NCBI RefSeq assembly: GCF_024808255.1
Contig: NZ_JANTYS010000007.1
Span: 62,001-126,000, forward strand
Source of the DNA: Mucilaginibacter dorajii
Lineage (GTDB): Bacteria; Bacteroidota; Bacteroidia; Sphingobacteriales; Sphingobacteriaceae
Reading direction: 5' to 3'
Length of the DNA stretch: 64,000 nt
Below, one piece after another: positions 1 to 7,903 of this stretch; position 1 is the first letter of the stretch; every line of letters begins with the position of its first letter. The notes under the pieces were generated by a model, which saw only the letters and a list, made by a program, of their open reading frames with translations, made no database searches and was not told the DNA's origin. The translations under genes were made by a program, and so were the position numbers.

Positions 1-2252
1 ACGGTATCGGCACAGCCATTTATATTGGTGTATAAAAAATGATATAAACCCAATTGGTCAAGCCCGGCGATGGTGGTAGTCGGGCTGGTGATATTGGTAA
101 TTGTGGCTTTGGCGACATCGGCAGCCAACTGTGTCCAGGTACCAATTCCTGTGCCTGCCATAGTAGCCTGGGCGTATTGAAATATAGTTTGATCGGGGCC
201 GGCATTTGGCGCCAGGGTTACATGGATAATATTGGTTTTGATATTATTGCATCCAACACCAGATGGCAATGCATCACATTCATTAGCTGCATCAGTAGGT
301 ATAGCGGCATCGGGATTAGTGGCGTCCGGGTCGGTTACATCAGCCGGGCGCAGCATACCCGCCGAAACAGCAAGATCACCGTTGGCCGTGGCAGCGATGT
401 TGCCGGTGATGGTAAAAGTGCGCACAGCACCGTTGGCTATATCAATATTGGCATGGTAGGCGTTGGCAGTAACCGCCCCGCCAGACGAAGCAGAGATCCC
501 CGTAATTGACGCGCTGGTAACAGCTACATCTGTTAGCGTAGCCGGGAAATCAAAACTGAACTGCCCGCCACTAACATCATCCGGGCCACTATTTTTCACC
601 ACCACTTTATATACCGCTATCTGCCCCGAACAGGCATCCGAAGCGGTGATACTTTCTACCGATAGATCAGCCTCCCGGGTTACAAAACTTACCGAACTAA
701 TTACCGGCTTACTTTTAATATAACTCCAGGTATCTATGCATTTATTATTGCCAAAATCGGCATCGTTAAGCGGATTAGTAGTTGTACTCCCCCATTTATG
801 CCCGTTGATAGCGCTGCTTAAACCCGTCAAATTTTTAACCGGGTTTGATGGTGTGCCAACCACGGTTATCGGGCTATCGTCCCAGTAAAGTGAATCATCG
901 GGCGCATAGGTACCGTTGGTACGGGTAAGCAATAGCCCGTTCACGTTTCGTTCCACATCAAAAAACGGAAAGTGTACCTCGCCTGCTGTTGTTGCTATGG
1001 TAATACCGGCCTGGAAGGTGCTGTTGGTTGCAGGTACTTTATTGCCGTTGCCGTCAAGTCCATCCCAAAAAACCTGGTTGTTGCCCGCATTAGCCTGCCC
1101 GGTTAGTTTACGGTCGATGGCATCGGTATATAATCCGTTATGATTAATATCAAGGGTGATCACATAAGTGCCATTACCCGTAATATTAAAATTGAAATTG
1201 CCGCCCAAAGGGCTTGTACCGGCCATCCCGGGTGTCCCCTCGGCACCGGTAAAAGTTACGTTACTTATTACAGGCACTACAGGGGCCTGCAAAAGCCAGG
1301 TAGTGGCAGCTCCGGGTGTATTTGCCGTAGCAGGCAAATCGGCTGCGGGCGTATTGAAAAAGATCTTTTGGGTAACATCTGTTTCTGTATCCGGCGCGCG
1401 TGGGTCCTGCACGTTGATATTTGGGCTTAACCCATTTATACTTTTGTACGATGCCTTGCCGTCGTCGCCCCTGAAACCTTTGTTGTTTACAAAAAAGGTG
1501 AAGCCATTACCCGCCTGCCCGTTATTGTTGAGTATATACTGATAGCCATCTTTAGTAAGGATATGAAATATGGCATTAAAGCCCACATTAAATGTACCCA
1601 ATATCCCCGAAAACACCTGCGTATAAACCCGGCCGTTTACAAAGCCGGTGTTGGCGGCATTACGCACAGACACATCAAAGGCGGTTATATATTCGGCCGC
1701 AGGCTGTGTCCAGTTTGCATTAGCGGCTACTGTAGGAGGGTTGCCATTCAGGTCACTCCCCAGGTTTCCGGCAATAAAATCTATTTCCCAAACACCTTCC
1801 TGCCCCGGCTGTACTGTTTTTATAAAGGGAGTATAACCACCCGCATTGGGCAGCGGACCAGCCTGTTCCTGCGCCCGGTTTTGGATAAGACCAACAAGCG
1901 CATCGGTGCCGCTGGTATAAGTATTGCCATCGGGCGCCCTCAAATTTATGGTGCCTGTACTAATACCCTGGGCGCTTGAACCTACGTAAATACGCTCGCC
2001 TGCTTTTACATAAACTTTCATGGTACCCAACGTGGGGAACGGGAACGAGGCGTTGTTTAATGTACTACTGGAGAAAAGATAAGCACGATTGCCTCCATTG
2101 GAATTGAGTTCCTTACTGCCCTCGGCCAATAAATTATTTGTATTTATTACGTTAATAAGCATTACCACAAATGCCATAGAAAAGCATCTGACTATCAACA
2201 ACCTTAGGCGCGGATAAATATTGATTGAGGTGAAGGCTGTGCTTTGCAGCAT
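1..2252 (-). CDS. Large secreted surface protein with DUF11-like and Ig-like modules (3' end outside window)
   Basis: The minus-strand frame is open from an ATG at 2252 to the window edge (750 codons visible, no stop), so the C-terminus is missing. After about 28 residues a hydrophobic stretch of roughly 20 residues resembles a late signal sequence or anchor. The middle is rich in Asn, Gly, Thr and Asp and holds a YDAIDRKLTGQAN/NQVFWDGLDGNG segment of the kind seen in Bacteroidota surface proteins with FlgD-like folds. A segment encoded at about 430-690 (AVYKVVVKNSGPDDVSG, then TLTDVAVTSASITG) resembles a DUF11 repeat. It is followed by NAGPDQTIFQYAQATMAGTG, typical of SprB-type Ig-like repeats. 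By analogy it is probably exported and may end in a type IX secretion or gliding-motility sorting domain, but that end is not visible. The many short plus-strand frames here are shadows. Confidence 0.8.
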   Translation of the reverse strand, partial: MLQSTAFTSINIYPRLRLLIVRCFSMAFVVMLINVINTNNLLAEGSKELNSNGGNRAYLFSSSTLNNASFPFPTLGTMKVYVKAGERIYVGSSAQGISTGTINLRAPDGNTYTSGTDALVGLIQNRAQEQAGPLPNAGGYTPFIKTVQPGQEGVWEIDFIAGNLGSDLNGNPPTVAANANWTQPAAEYITAFDVSVRNAANTGFVNGRVYTQVFSGILGTFNVGFNAIFHILTKDGYQYILNNNGQAGNGFTFFVNNKGFRGDDGKASYKSINGLSPNINVQDPRAPDTETDVTQKIFFNTPAADLPATANTPGAATTWLLQAPVVPVISNVTFTGAEGTPGMAGTSPLGGNFNFNITGNGTYVITLDINHNGLYTDAIDRKLTGQANAGNNQVFWDGLDGNGNKVPATNSTFQAGITIATTAGEVHFPFFDVERNVNGLLLTRTNGTYAPDDSLYWDDSPITVVGTPSNPVKNLTGLSSAINGHKWGSTTTNPLNDADFGNNKCIDTWSYIKSKPVISSVSFVTREADLSVESITASDACSGQIAVYKVVVKNSGPDDVSGGQFSFDFPATLTDVAVTSASITGISASSGGAVTANAYHANIDIANGAVRTFTITGNIAATANGDLAVSAGMLRPADVTDPDATNPDAAIPTDAANECDALPSGVGCNNIKTNIIHVTLAPNAGPDQTIFQYAQATMAGTGIGTWTQLAADVAKATITNITSPTTTIAGLDQLGLYHFLYTNINGCADT

Positions 2253-2652
2253 GTATTTGTGTTTACAACGCTGTAAGTTATAAAAAGGAAGGGAATTTGG
2301 GCGAAAAATATTTTGTGGGTATCGTTCCTTATAGCGATGGGTTTTAAACCTTGAGTGTTCGAAAGATTTTTTATTCCCTCCCAACTGGCTGCTATTCCTT
2401 CTCACCCCCTATTTAAATAATCGTAAAATATTGATACGGATACCGTTATTGATTACAATCTGTTTAAATAGGCATTACATATATTAACAATTTGTTAAAC
2501 CCATAGCCCAACAATATATCGTTATCAAAACAAAAATCCGGTTCTCTTGCATTTTTACTAATAACTGACTACTGTTTTCATAAAAAGTAGTATTTTTAGA
2601 CAACTTTTCTGACCAGTATACCGGCAACGGTAAACTATTAATACTTAAGGGT
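2253..2652. other. Divergent intergenic region
   Basis: This is an AT-rich 400-bp gap between divergent genes and should carry both promoters. The only recurrent piece seen is TAGCGATGGGTTTTAAACC near 2333-2351, which resembles the GCGATGGGTTTGAAACCC hairpin inside the small mobile element at 40904-41075. No small gene is convincing. Confidence 0.5.
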
Positions 2653-4146
2653 ATGAATGCCATTCACAACAAGGATATTGGGACAAAACAAAAAGCCCTT
2701 GCCATTAATCTTGACCCTAAAATATACGGATCATTCGCTGAAATTGGTGCCGGGCAGGATGTAGCCGCTAATTTTTTTAAAGCAGGTGCATCTTCAGGAA
2801 CTATAGCCAAAACCATGTCGGCCTATGATATGGTGTTTTCTGATGCTATTTACGGAGTACAGGCAACACGCCGGTATGTGAGCGAGGCCAGGCTGATTTC
2901 CATGCTTGATCATGAATATGGTTTGCTTATTGAGCGCCTTGCAGCGCAACGAGGTGATTCTACCACCTTCTTCGCTTTTTCTGATACGGTTTCGGCCCTT
3001 AACTATAACAAAACCAACGATGGTCATGGCTGGATGGGCGTGCGTTTTCAGCTAACGCCCAACGGCCCGTTCAATGACGTGGTTATCCACGTAAACCTGC
3101 TGGATAATGATACCAACCTGCAACAACAGGCAGCGGGCATATTGGGTGTTAACCTGATGTACGCTTGTTTTTATTATAACGAGATTCCGCCGGTATTTTT
3201 GCTGTCGCTTATGGATAACCTTTCAAGAGACAGGATCCAGATAGATATGATCCGCTTTGAAGGGCCCGATTTTACCAAAGTTGATAACCGGTTGATGAGC
3301 CTTCACCTGGTTAAATACGGTTTTTCTGACGCGGCAGTATTTGGGCCTGATGGCAAAAATATGCAGCCTACCGAAGTGTTGTATAAAAAACATATCGTAG
3401 TGATTCGTGGCCGTTTCCGCCCGCTCATTAACGTACATATGGATATGCTCAACACCGGTGTAAAGCAGTTTTTACAGGAGCCCGATGTTGATAAATCAAA
3501 AGTGGTAGTATTAACTGAGCTTACCCTGCAGGCTTTAAAAGAGCGTAATGCCGACCTGAATGCGGATATTGACGAAAAGGACTTTCTTGACCGGGTTGAT
3601 ATCCTTTGCTCACTTGGGCAAACGGTAATGATATCCAACTTTCATGAATACTATAAGCTGGTAGCTTTTCTTTCAAAGATCACCAGGCTTAAAATAGGTA
3701 TGGTACTGGGATATCCCAACCTTGAATACATCTTCTCTGAAGAGCATTATAAAGACCTGCCGGGCGGTATCCTGGAATCATTTGCTACGCTGTTTAGCCG
3801 TAAGGTTAAACTGTTCATATACCCTACCCTGCGCGACGGTGTGATCTTTAACTGCCTGAAATTTTATCCGCCGCCACATTTAATTGACCTGTACCGCTAT
3901 CTGATAGCCAACAATAAAATTGAAGATATCAGGCATTATAATGAAGGCAACCTGCATGTTGATACCGATAAGGTACTAACATTAATTAAAGAAGGTGCCG
4001 AAGGATGGGAAAGCTACGTACCAACCGAAGTTGCCGCTGTGATTAAAGAAAGGTGCCTGTTTGGTTTTCATTGCGAAGTACCGGTAAATACCGAAACTAA
4101 CGCAACCGATGACACTAATGCCAAACCAGCCTTAGATACCGTTTAA
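2653..4146 (+). CDS. Conserved Bacteroidota protein of unknown function
   Basis: This 497-residue protein has no signal peptide and no clear membrane segment, so it is probably cytosolic. I recognise the opening pattern (NIGTKQKALAINLDPKIYGSFAEIGAGQDVAANFFKAG, here residues about 8-46) as belonging to a family conserved in Bacteroidota. I recall that databases give it inconsistent names such as TonB receptor or nicotinate-nucleotide adenylyltransferase. Neither is supported: there is no barrel-like sequence and no HxGH nucleotidyltransferase motif. The last 20 residues are Thr/Asp-rich and look like a variable tail. It lies 8 bp upstream of rpiA on the same strand, so the two are probably co-transcribed, which hints at a link to sugar-phosphate or nucleotide metabolism. 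The start is ATG. Confidence 0.8.
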   Translation: MNAIHNKDIGTKQKALAINLDPKIYGSFAEIGAGQDVAANFFKAGASSGTIAKTMSAYDMVFSDAIYGVQATRRYVSEARLISMLDHEYGLLIERLAAQRGDSTTFFAFSDTVSALNYNKTNDGHGWMGVRFQLTPNGPFNDVVIHVNLLDNDTNLQQQAAGILGVNLMYACFYYNEIPPVFLLSLMDNLSRDRIQIDMIRFEGPDFTKVDNRLMSLHLVKYGFSDAAVFGPDGKNMQPTEVLYKKHIVVIRGRFRPLINVHMDMLNTGVKQFLQEPDVDKSKVVVLTELTLQALKERNADLNADIDEKDFLDRVDILCSLGQTVMISNFHEYYKLVAFLSKITRLKIGMVLGYPNLEYIFSEEHYKDLPGGILESFATLFSRKVKLFIYPTLRDGVIFNCLKFYPPPHLIDLYRYLIANNKIEDIRHYNEGNLHVDTDKVLTLIKEGAEGWESYVPTEVAAVIKERCLFGFHCEVPVNTETNATDDTNAKPALDTV

Positions 4147-4154
4147 TCAGCTAC

Positions 4155-4847
4155 ATGACAGATCTTAAACTGGAAGCCGCAAAAGCTGCTTTACAATATA
4201 TAAAACCGGGTCAAACTATTGGCCTGGGTGCGGGCAGCACCATTGCCCACCTGGTGAATTTAATAGCGACCGAAACTAAACTTGCCGGTACGCTTACCTT
4301 TACATCATCTTCATTTAAAACAACCGGCCTGCTTGTACAGAAAGGTTTAAATGTAAAAGCCCCCGCCCTACTCAAATACATTGATATCTATTTTGATGGA
4401 TGCGATCAGTTTGATCCCGAATTAAACGCGCTGAAAAGTGGCGGCGGTATCCATACTACCGAAAAAATACTGGCCTCAATGGCCGCTGAATTTATTTTAC
4501 TGGGCGATGCTGCTAAATTTGCCCCGCAACTTGATACAACTTATCCCATGGTTATCGAGGTTTTGCCGGCGGCCTTACAAATTGTATTACACCAATTAAC
4601 TACCAATTTTCCTGGTGCTACATTAAAACAAAGGATTAGTACCCAAAAAGATGGCGCGGTAATTTCTGATAACGGTAATATGCTGATAGACGTTTATTTT
4701 GACAAACTACTTCCTCTGAATGAACTAAACATTAGCATAGGCATGATCCCGGGTATTGTAGAGCACTCGCTGTTTTACAAGGTGGCTGCTAAAGCTATTA
4801 TAGCGGGTGAAGATGGCATCAGTGTAATTACACCAAGCTATAAATAG
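4155..4847 (+). CDS. rpiA: Ribose-5-phosphate isomerase A
   Basis: This 230-residue cytosolic enzyme interconverts ribose 5-phosphate and ribulose 5-phosphate in the non-oxidative pentose phosphate pathway. The phosphate loop GLGAGST is at residues 23-29. The catalytic region reads DGCDQ (D81, D84), then KSGGG (K94) and TEK (E103). These fall at the residue numbers I recall for E. coli RpiA, so the active site looks intact, although E. coli has DGADE where this has DGCDQ. Length is normal for the family. It follows the upstream gene by 8 bp and converges with the small gene ending at 4863, leaving 15 bp between stops. Confidence 0.93.
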   Translation: MTDLKLEAAKAALQYIKPGQTIGLGAGSTIAHLVNLIATETKLAGTLTFTSSSFKTTGLLVQKGLNVKAPALLKYIDIYFDGCDQFDPELNALKSGGGIHTTEKILASMAAEFILLGDAAKFAPQLDTTYPMVIEVLPAALQIVLHQLTTNFPGATLKQRISTQKDGAVISDNGNMLIDVYFDKLLPLNELNISIGMIPGIVEHSLFYKVAAKAIIAGEDGISVITPSYK

Positions 4848-4862
4848 CCCAATATCCGCCCC

Positions 4863-5054
4863 CTATTTCTCAAATTCATCCGGATTAACCTCTGGTTGGG
4901 CTGGCTCATCTGGCGGTAACTCCTGTGGCACATTTTCAGGGGCTTCTTCGGGCATTACCGGTTCACCCGGATCCGTTGGCTGCCTGATCTCGGGACTCCC
5001 CGGGTTTACCGGCATTTCATCCGGCTCAACAGGCATGGTTTGCTTCTTGCTCAT
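4863..5054 (-). CDS. Small Pro/Glu-rich protein, unknown function
   Basis: This 63-residue, strongly acidic protein is made largely of Pro, Glu, Asp and Gln in loose PxEP/PDEP repeats. It has no signal peptide, Cys or hydrophobic segment and is presumably disordered. A plain ATG is followed by KKQ. Similar tiny proline-rich acidic proteins occur in Sphingobacteriaceae, and the composition bias argues for a real gene, but no function can be assigned. It stands alone and converges with rpiA. Confidence 0.55.
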   Translation of the reverse strand: MSKKQTMPVEPDEMPVNPGSPEIRQPTDPGEPVMPEEAPENVPQELPPDEPAQPEVNPDEFEK

Positions 5055-5366
5055 ATCTTTATAACCAATTAAACTCTTGTATGGTTTTATTTTGTTGCAA
5101 TGGGCACCATCCGGGTGATTAACACAAGTAAAAACAGTAAAAAAAGAATAGCCACTTATACAACAAGCTAATAAACAATAACTTAATAAGTTTATTTATA
5201 AATTTCAGCTACAACACATCCTCAAAAGATATCATATGCCTACGAATGAAAGTGAGCATACCCCCTAAAACAGCGCATGAAGAAAGGATGAACAATTGCC
5301 CCTTAACATATTTTAACTATAATTCGTTTGGTGGTTTAAGTTTGCATTCCTTAATTTAGAAGCTTA
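5055..5366. other. Divergent intergenic region with possible promoter
   Basis: This 312-bp AT-rich gap separates divergent genes. TAAGTTTG at 5337-5344 matches the Bacteroidota -7 consensus TAnnTTTG and lies 22 bp before the ATG at 5367. No good -33 TTG is present at the expected distance. Nothing else stands out. Confidence 0.35.
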
Positions 5367-6845
5367 ATGTTAGCATTGTTATACTCATCCAAACTTCGTA
5401 GGCTATTACTTATTGGCCTGTTTTTTTTCTTTCTGCCAAGGGTGTCTTCGGCACAAAATCTCTTTCTGCAAAAAATAGAGATCTGCGATACCGCAAGCTT
5501 TTGTGTAGACTGTGGCAGCCCCAAGGCAACCTGCGATCCGTTTACGCTCGATCAGATCTCTGACCGCATCAATCGTAAATATATTTTAAAGGATGCCAGT
5601 GGCTCATTAACCTTCCAGGTACTGGTTGAACCTTCGGGTTTTAGCTGCGTGCTGAGTTATGATGATGCAACCAACAGCCCGCTTACGGCCGATTTGATCA
5701 GGTATTTGAACGGCTGTATCTGGAAACCGGCTATGGTAAACGGTCAGGCAGTATCATCGTCGGTAAATGTTGTTTTTAAATTTGCACATGGCGCCATATC
5801 GGGCAGAATGGCCAGATTAGACCTTAGGCAAATGGAGCCTGCCGGCGCGCCTGTTATTTATAACACCGCAACAACCTATACCAATCCATCCCTAAAAAAT
5901 TACGATTTTAAGGTATGGACCAAATACAACTCGCCCCTGCCTGATAACATCAGCCAAACCAGCGCGATGGATAAACTGGATGTTTTGTGGTATGCTACAT
6001 CCAAAGGCCTTACCCGCTTTGATGGCAAAACCTTTAACCCCGTTAATGAATATAACTCGCCTTTTAATGCCGAAACCGCTGTACAGGACATAGCTGTAGA
6101 CAAGGATAACGACAAATGGGTGTACCTTGATAACCGCATTTACAAATACCGCGATGGAGCCGGATGGCAGATCTTTGATTTTAAGAAGTTTTTGGCACCG
6201 GGTGTTACCCATATTTTGAACAGTCGTAACGGCGAATTGCTGTTTACCACCAAAAGCGGTTTGGTAGTAGTACGGAAAGAAAAAGTTGTACTGCTGAACA
6301 AGAAAAACCTACCGGAGCTACCTTCGGGCAACATCATCTACGCGTTTGACGACAGCCAGAAACGCATCTGGATAGGCACCACAAAAGGCACCATCATGAT
6401 TGATAAAAACGCCAGGGTAACTACCTTCAACACATCAGAAACACCACTAAAAAATCTTTGCATTACTGGCTCGGCCGAGGATGAAAATGGCAATATTTAT
6501 TTTTCACTGGCAGACGAAGACAATAAAACGGCCGGCGATAATGCTAAGGACGGCATGGCCGTACTAAGGCCAGATGGCAGCTGGACACTTTACAACGATA
6601 AAAACTCGGGTATGCCGGCAAACCATATCACCAACATGCTGTATGACAAGTTTGAGCATGTTTTGTGGATGGGTACAGATCAATCGGGCCTGGTAAGGTT
6701 TGATTTAAAAGATGGTTGGGAAAACTATCACAATAACAATTCGCCTGCGCCCGGCCACAAAATTTACCAGCTGATGCAGGATTCAAGAGGCACCATTTAC
6801 GCTACCACAGCCAATGGCTTATTGAGGATTGCTAAGAAGTATTAA
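5367..6845 (+). CDS. Secreted protein with TonB-C-like domain and beta-propeller repeats
   Basis: This 492-residue protein has a signal peptide (basic start, FFFFLP core, cleavage near VSSAQ at residues 26-30). Residues about 60-140 (LTFQVLVEPSGFSCVLSYDD, then LTADLIRYLNGCIWKPAMVNGQ) resemble the C-terminal domain of TonB used in Bacteroidota energy-transducer-like proteins. From about residue 175 there are at least six two-component-regulator-propeller type blades, for example VLWYATSKGLTRFDGKTF, RIWIGTTKGTIMID, LWMGTDQSGLVRFD and TIYATTANGLLRI. Such blades usually form the sensor of hybrid histidine kinases, but here there is no transmembrane or kinase part. A periplasmic or surface binding role is inferred. 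Confidence 0.8.
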   Translation: MLALLYSSKLRRLLLIGLFFFFLPRVSSAQNLFLQKIEICDTASFCVDCGSPKATCDPFTLDQISDRINRKYILKDASGSLTFQVLVEPSGFSCVLSYDDATNSPLTADLIRYLNGCIWKPAMVNGQAVSSSVNVVFKFAHGAISGRMARLDLRQMEPAGAPVIYNTATTYTNPSLKNYDFKVWTKYNSPLPDNISQTSAMDKLDVLWYATSKGLTRFDGKTFNPVNEYNSPFNAETAVQDIAVDKDNDKWVYLDNRIYKYRDGAGWQIFDFKKFLAPGVTHILNSRNGELLFTTKSGLVVVRKEKVVLLNKKNLPELPSGNIIYAFDDSQKRIWIGTTKGTIMIDKNARVTTFNTSETPLKNLCITGSAEDENGNIYFSLADEDNKTAGDNAKDGMAVLRPDGSWTLYNDKNSGMPANHITNMLYDKFEHVLWMGTDQSGLVRFDLKDGWENYHNNNSPAPGHKIYQLMQDSRGTIYATTANGLLRIAKKY

Positions 6846-7007
6846 TTAGGCAATTAAATCAACGCAAAGCACTGAAAATATATTAATCCCCGGGCAAATA
6901 ATTTCCCGATATTTAAATACTTCAGCAGCTTTAAGGACAAGCTTCCCCATTATCTCCGTTATAAATAGCGTGGCCATTTTTGGTGCAGATTTTGATGTGC
7001 GCTACGC

Positions 7008-7439
7008 ATGTATGAATTTAACCTGGCTTGTGTAATTGATGATGATAGTATAGCCCGCCTGATGTCGGAAGTAATGATCTTTAACTATAAGATAGCAAAA
7101 AACACCCTTACTTTTGAACATGGCAAAGCGGCGCTTGATTACTTCAAACTATTTAAAAATCAACCCGAATTACTCCCCGAACTTATCCTGTTGGATATCA
7201 ACATGCCGGTAATGGACGGCTGGGGGTTCATCCAGCGGTTTGCCAAACTTGCCCCCGATCTTTCGAGAAAGGTAGTCATTTACCTCGTAAGCTCATCAGT
7301 AGACCCTAACGACCATAGCCGCGCCAGCGAATTGGAGTTAATATCCGGCTTTGTGATTAAACCCGTTTCAAAAAGTGCCCTTGAAAATATGGTAAAGATT
7401 AGTCTTAGCAGTGCAAACCCAATTTCGGCAAAGCTTTAA
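7008..7439 (+). CDS. Single-domain response regulator (CheY-like)
   Basis: This 143-residue protein is a receiver domain only. The acidic pocket is D11-D13, the phospho-acceptor is D63 in LLLDINMPVMDGW, the switch Ser is in SSS 95-97 and the conserved lysine is K118 in VIKP. There is no output domain, so it probably acts by protein-protein contact or within a phosphorelay. A second stand-alone receiver is encoded convergently 20 bp away; the two are clearly different in sequence. No histidine kinase is nearby. Confidence 0.92.
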   Translation: MYEFNLACVIDDDSIARLMSEVMIFNYKIAKNTLTFEHGKAALDYFKLFKNQPELLPELILLDINMPVMDGWGFIQRFAKLAPDLSRKVVIYLVSSSVDPNDHSRASELELISGFVIKPVSKSALENMVKISLSSANPISAKL

Positions 7440-7459
7440 ATTACTGAAGCATAAATTGG

Positions 7460-7831
7460 CTAAGCAGCAAACCTGTTCCCTACTTTTTCAACAAGTGTAC
7501 TAATATCAAAAGGCTTGTGGATAAAACCGTCTGGCGCACCTGCGCCTTCATTACCCAGGTTAAGCTCATGCGAGCCGGAAATGAGGATAACCGGGATATG
7601 GTTGGTATCGGCACTTTCTTTTAGTTTTTTGCAAAGTTCGCGGCCATCCAAATCTGCCAGCATTACATCCATCAGGACCAGGTCGGGTTTAAAGGTTTGC
7701 ATGGTTTGTTCTATCACTTCGCCACTGGTCAGGGTCCAGGTATTATAACCCTCTTCCTCCAATATCAGGCAAATGAGTTCTACCATATCAGAGTCGTCGT
7801 CAACTATTAGTATATTTTTATTCATTTTCAT
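7460..7831 (-). CDS. Single-domain response regulator
   Basis: This 123-residue stand-alone receiver has acidic residues D11-D13, phospho-acceptor D55 in LVLMDVMLADLDG, a switch Ser in LISGS (S85) and K106 in HKPF. It is typical of the PleD/CheY-like receivers found as orphans in Bacteroidota. Translation starts at ATG AAA ATG, so either Met is possible. It converges with the other receiver gene and lies upstream of, and in line with, the AsmA-like gene that begins at 9718. Its partner kinase is not in the window. Confidence 0.92.
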   Translation of the reverse strand: MKMNKNILIVDDDSDMVELICLILEEEGYNTWTLTSGEVIEQTMQTFKPDLVLMDVMLADLDGRELCKKLKESADTNHIPVILISGSHELNLGNEGAGAPDGFIHKPFDISTLVEKVGNRFAA

Positions 7832-7903
7832 AGGATGTCACTACCAACAGCATTAAAATCATGCCAATTGATTACCCAGCAGTTCAAAGGCTCCATTGGG
7901 CGT

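Noticed and set aside
54-1979. Several plus-strand open frames of 60-151 codons
   Set aside because: They are antisense shadows of the long open minus-strand adhesin frame, whose translation shows consistent domain-like sequence.
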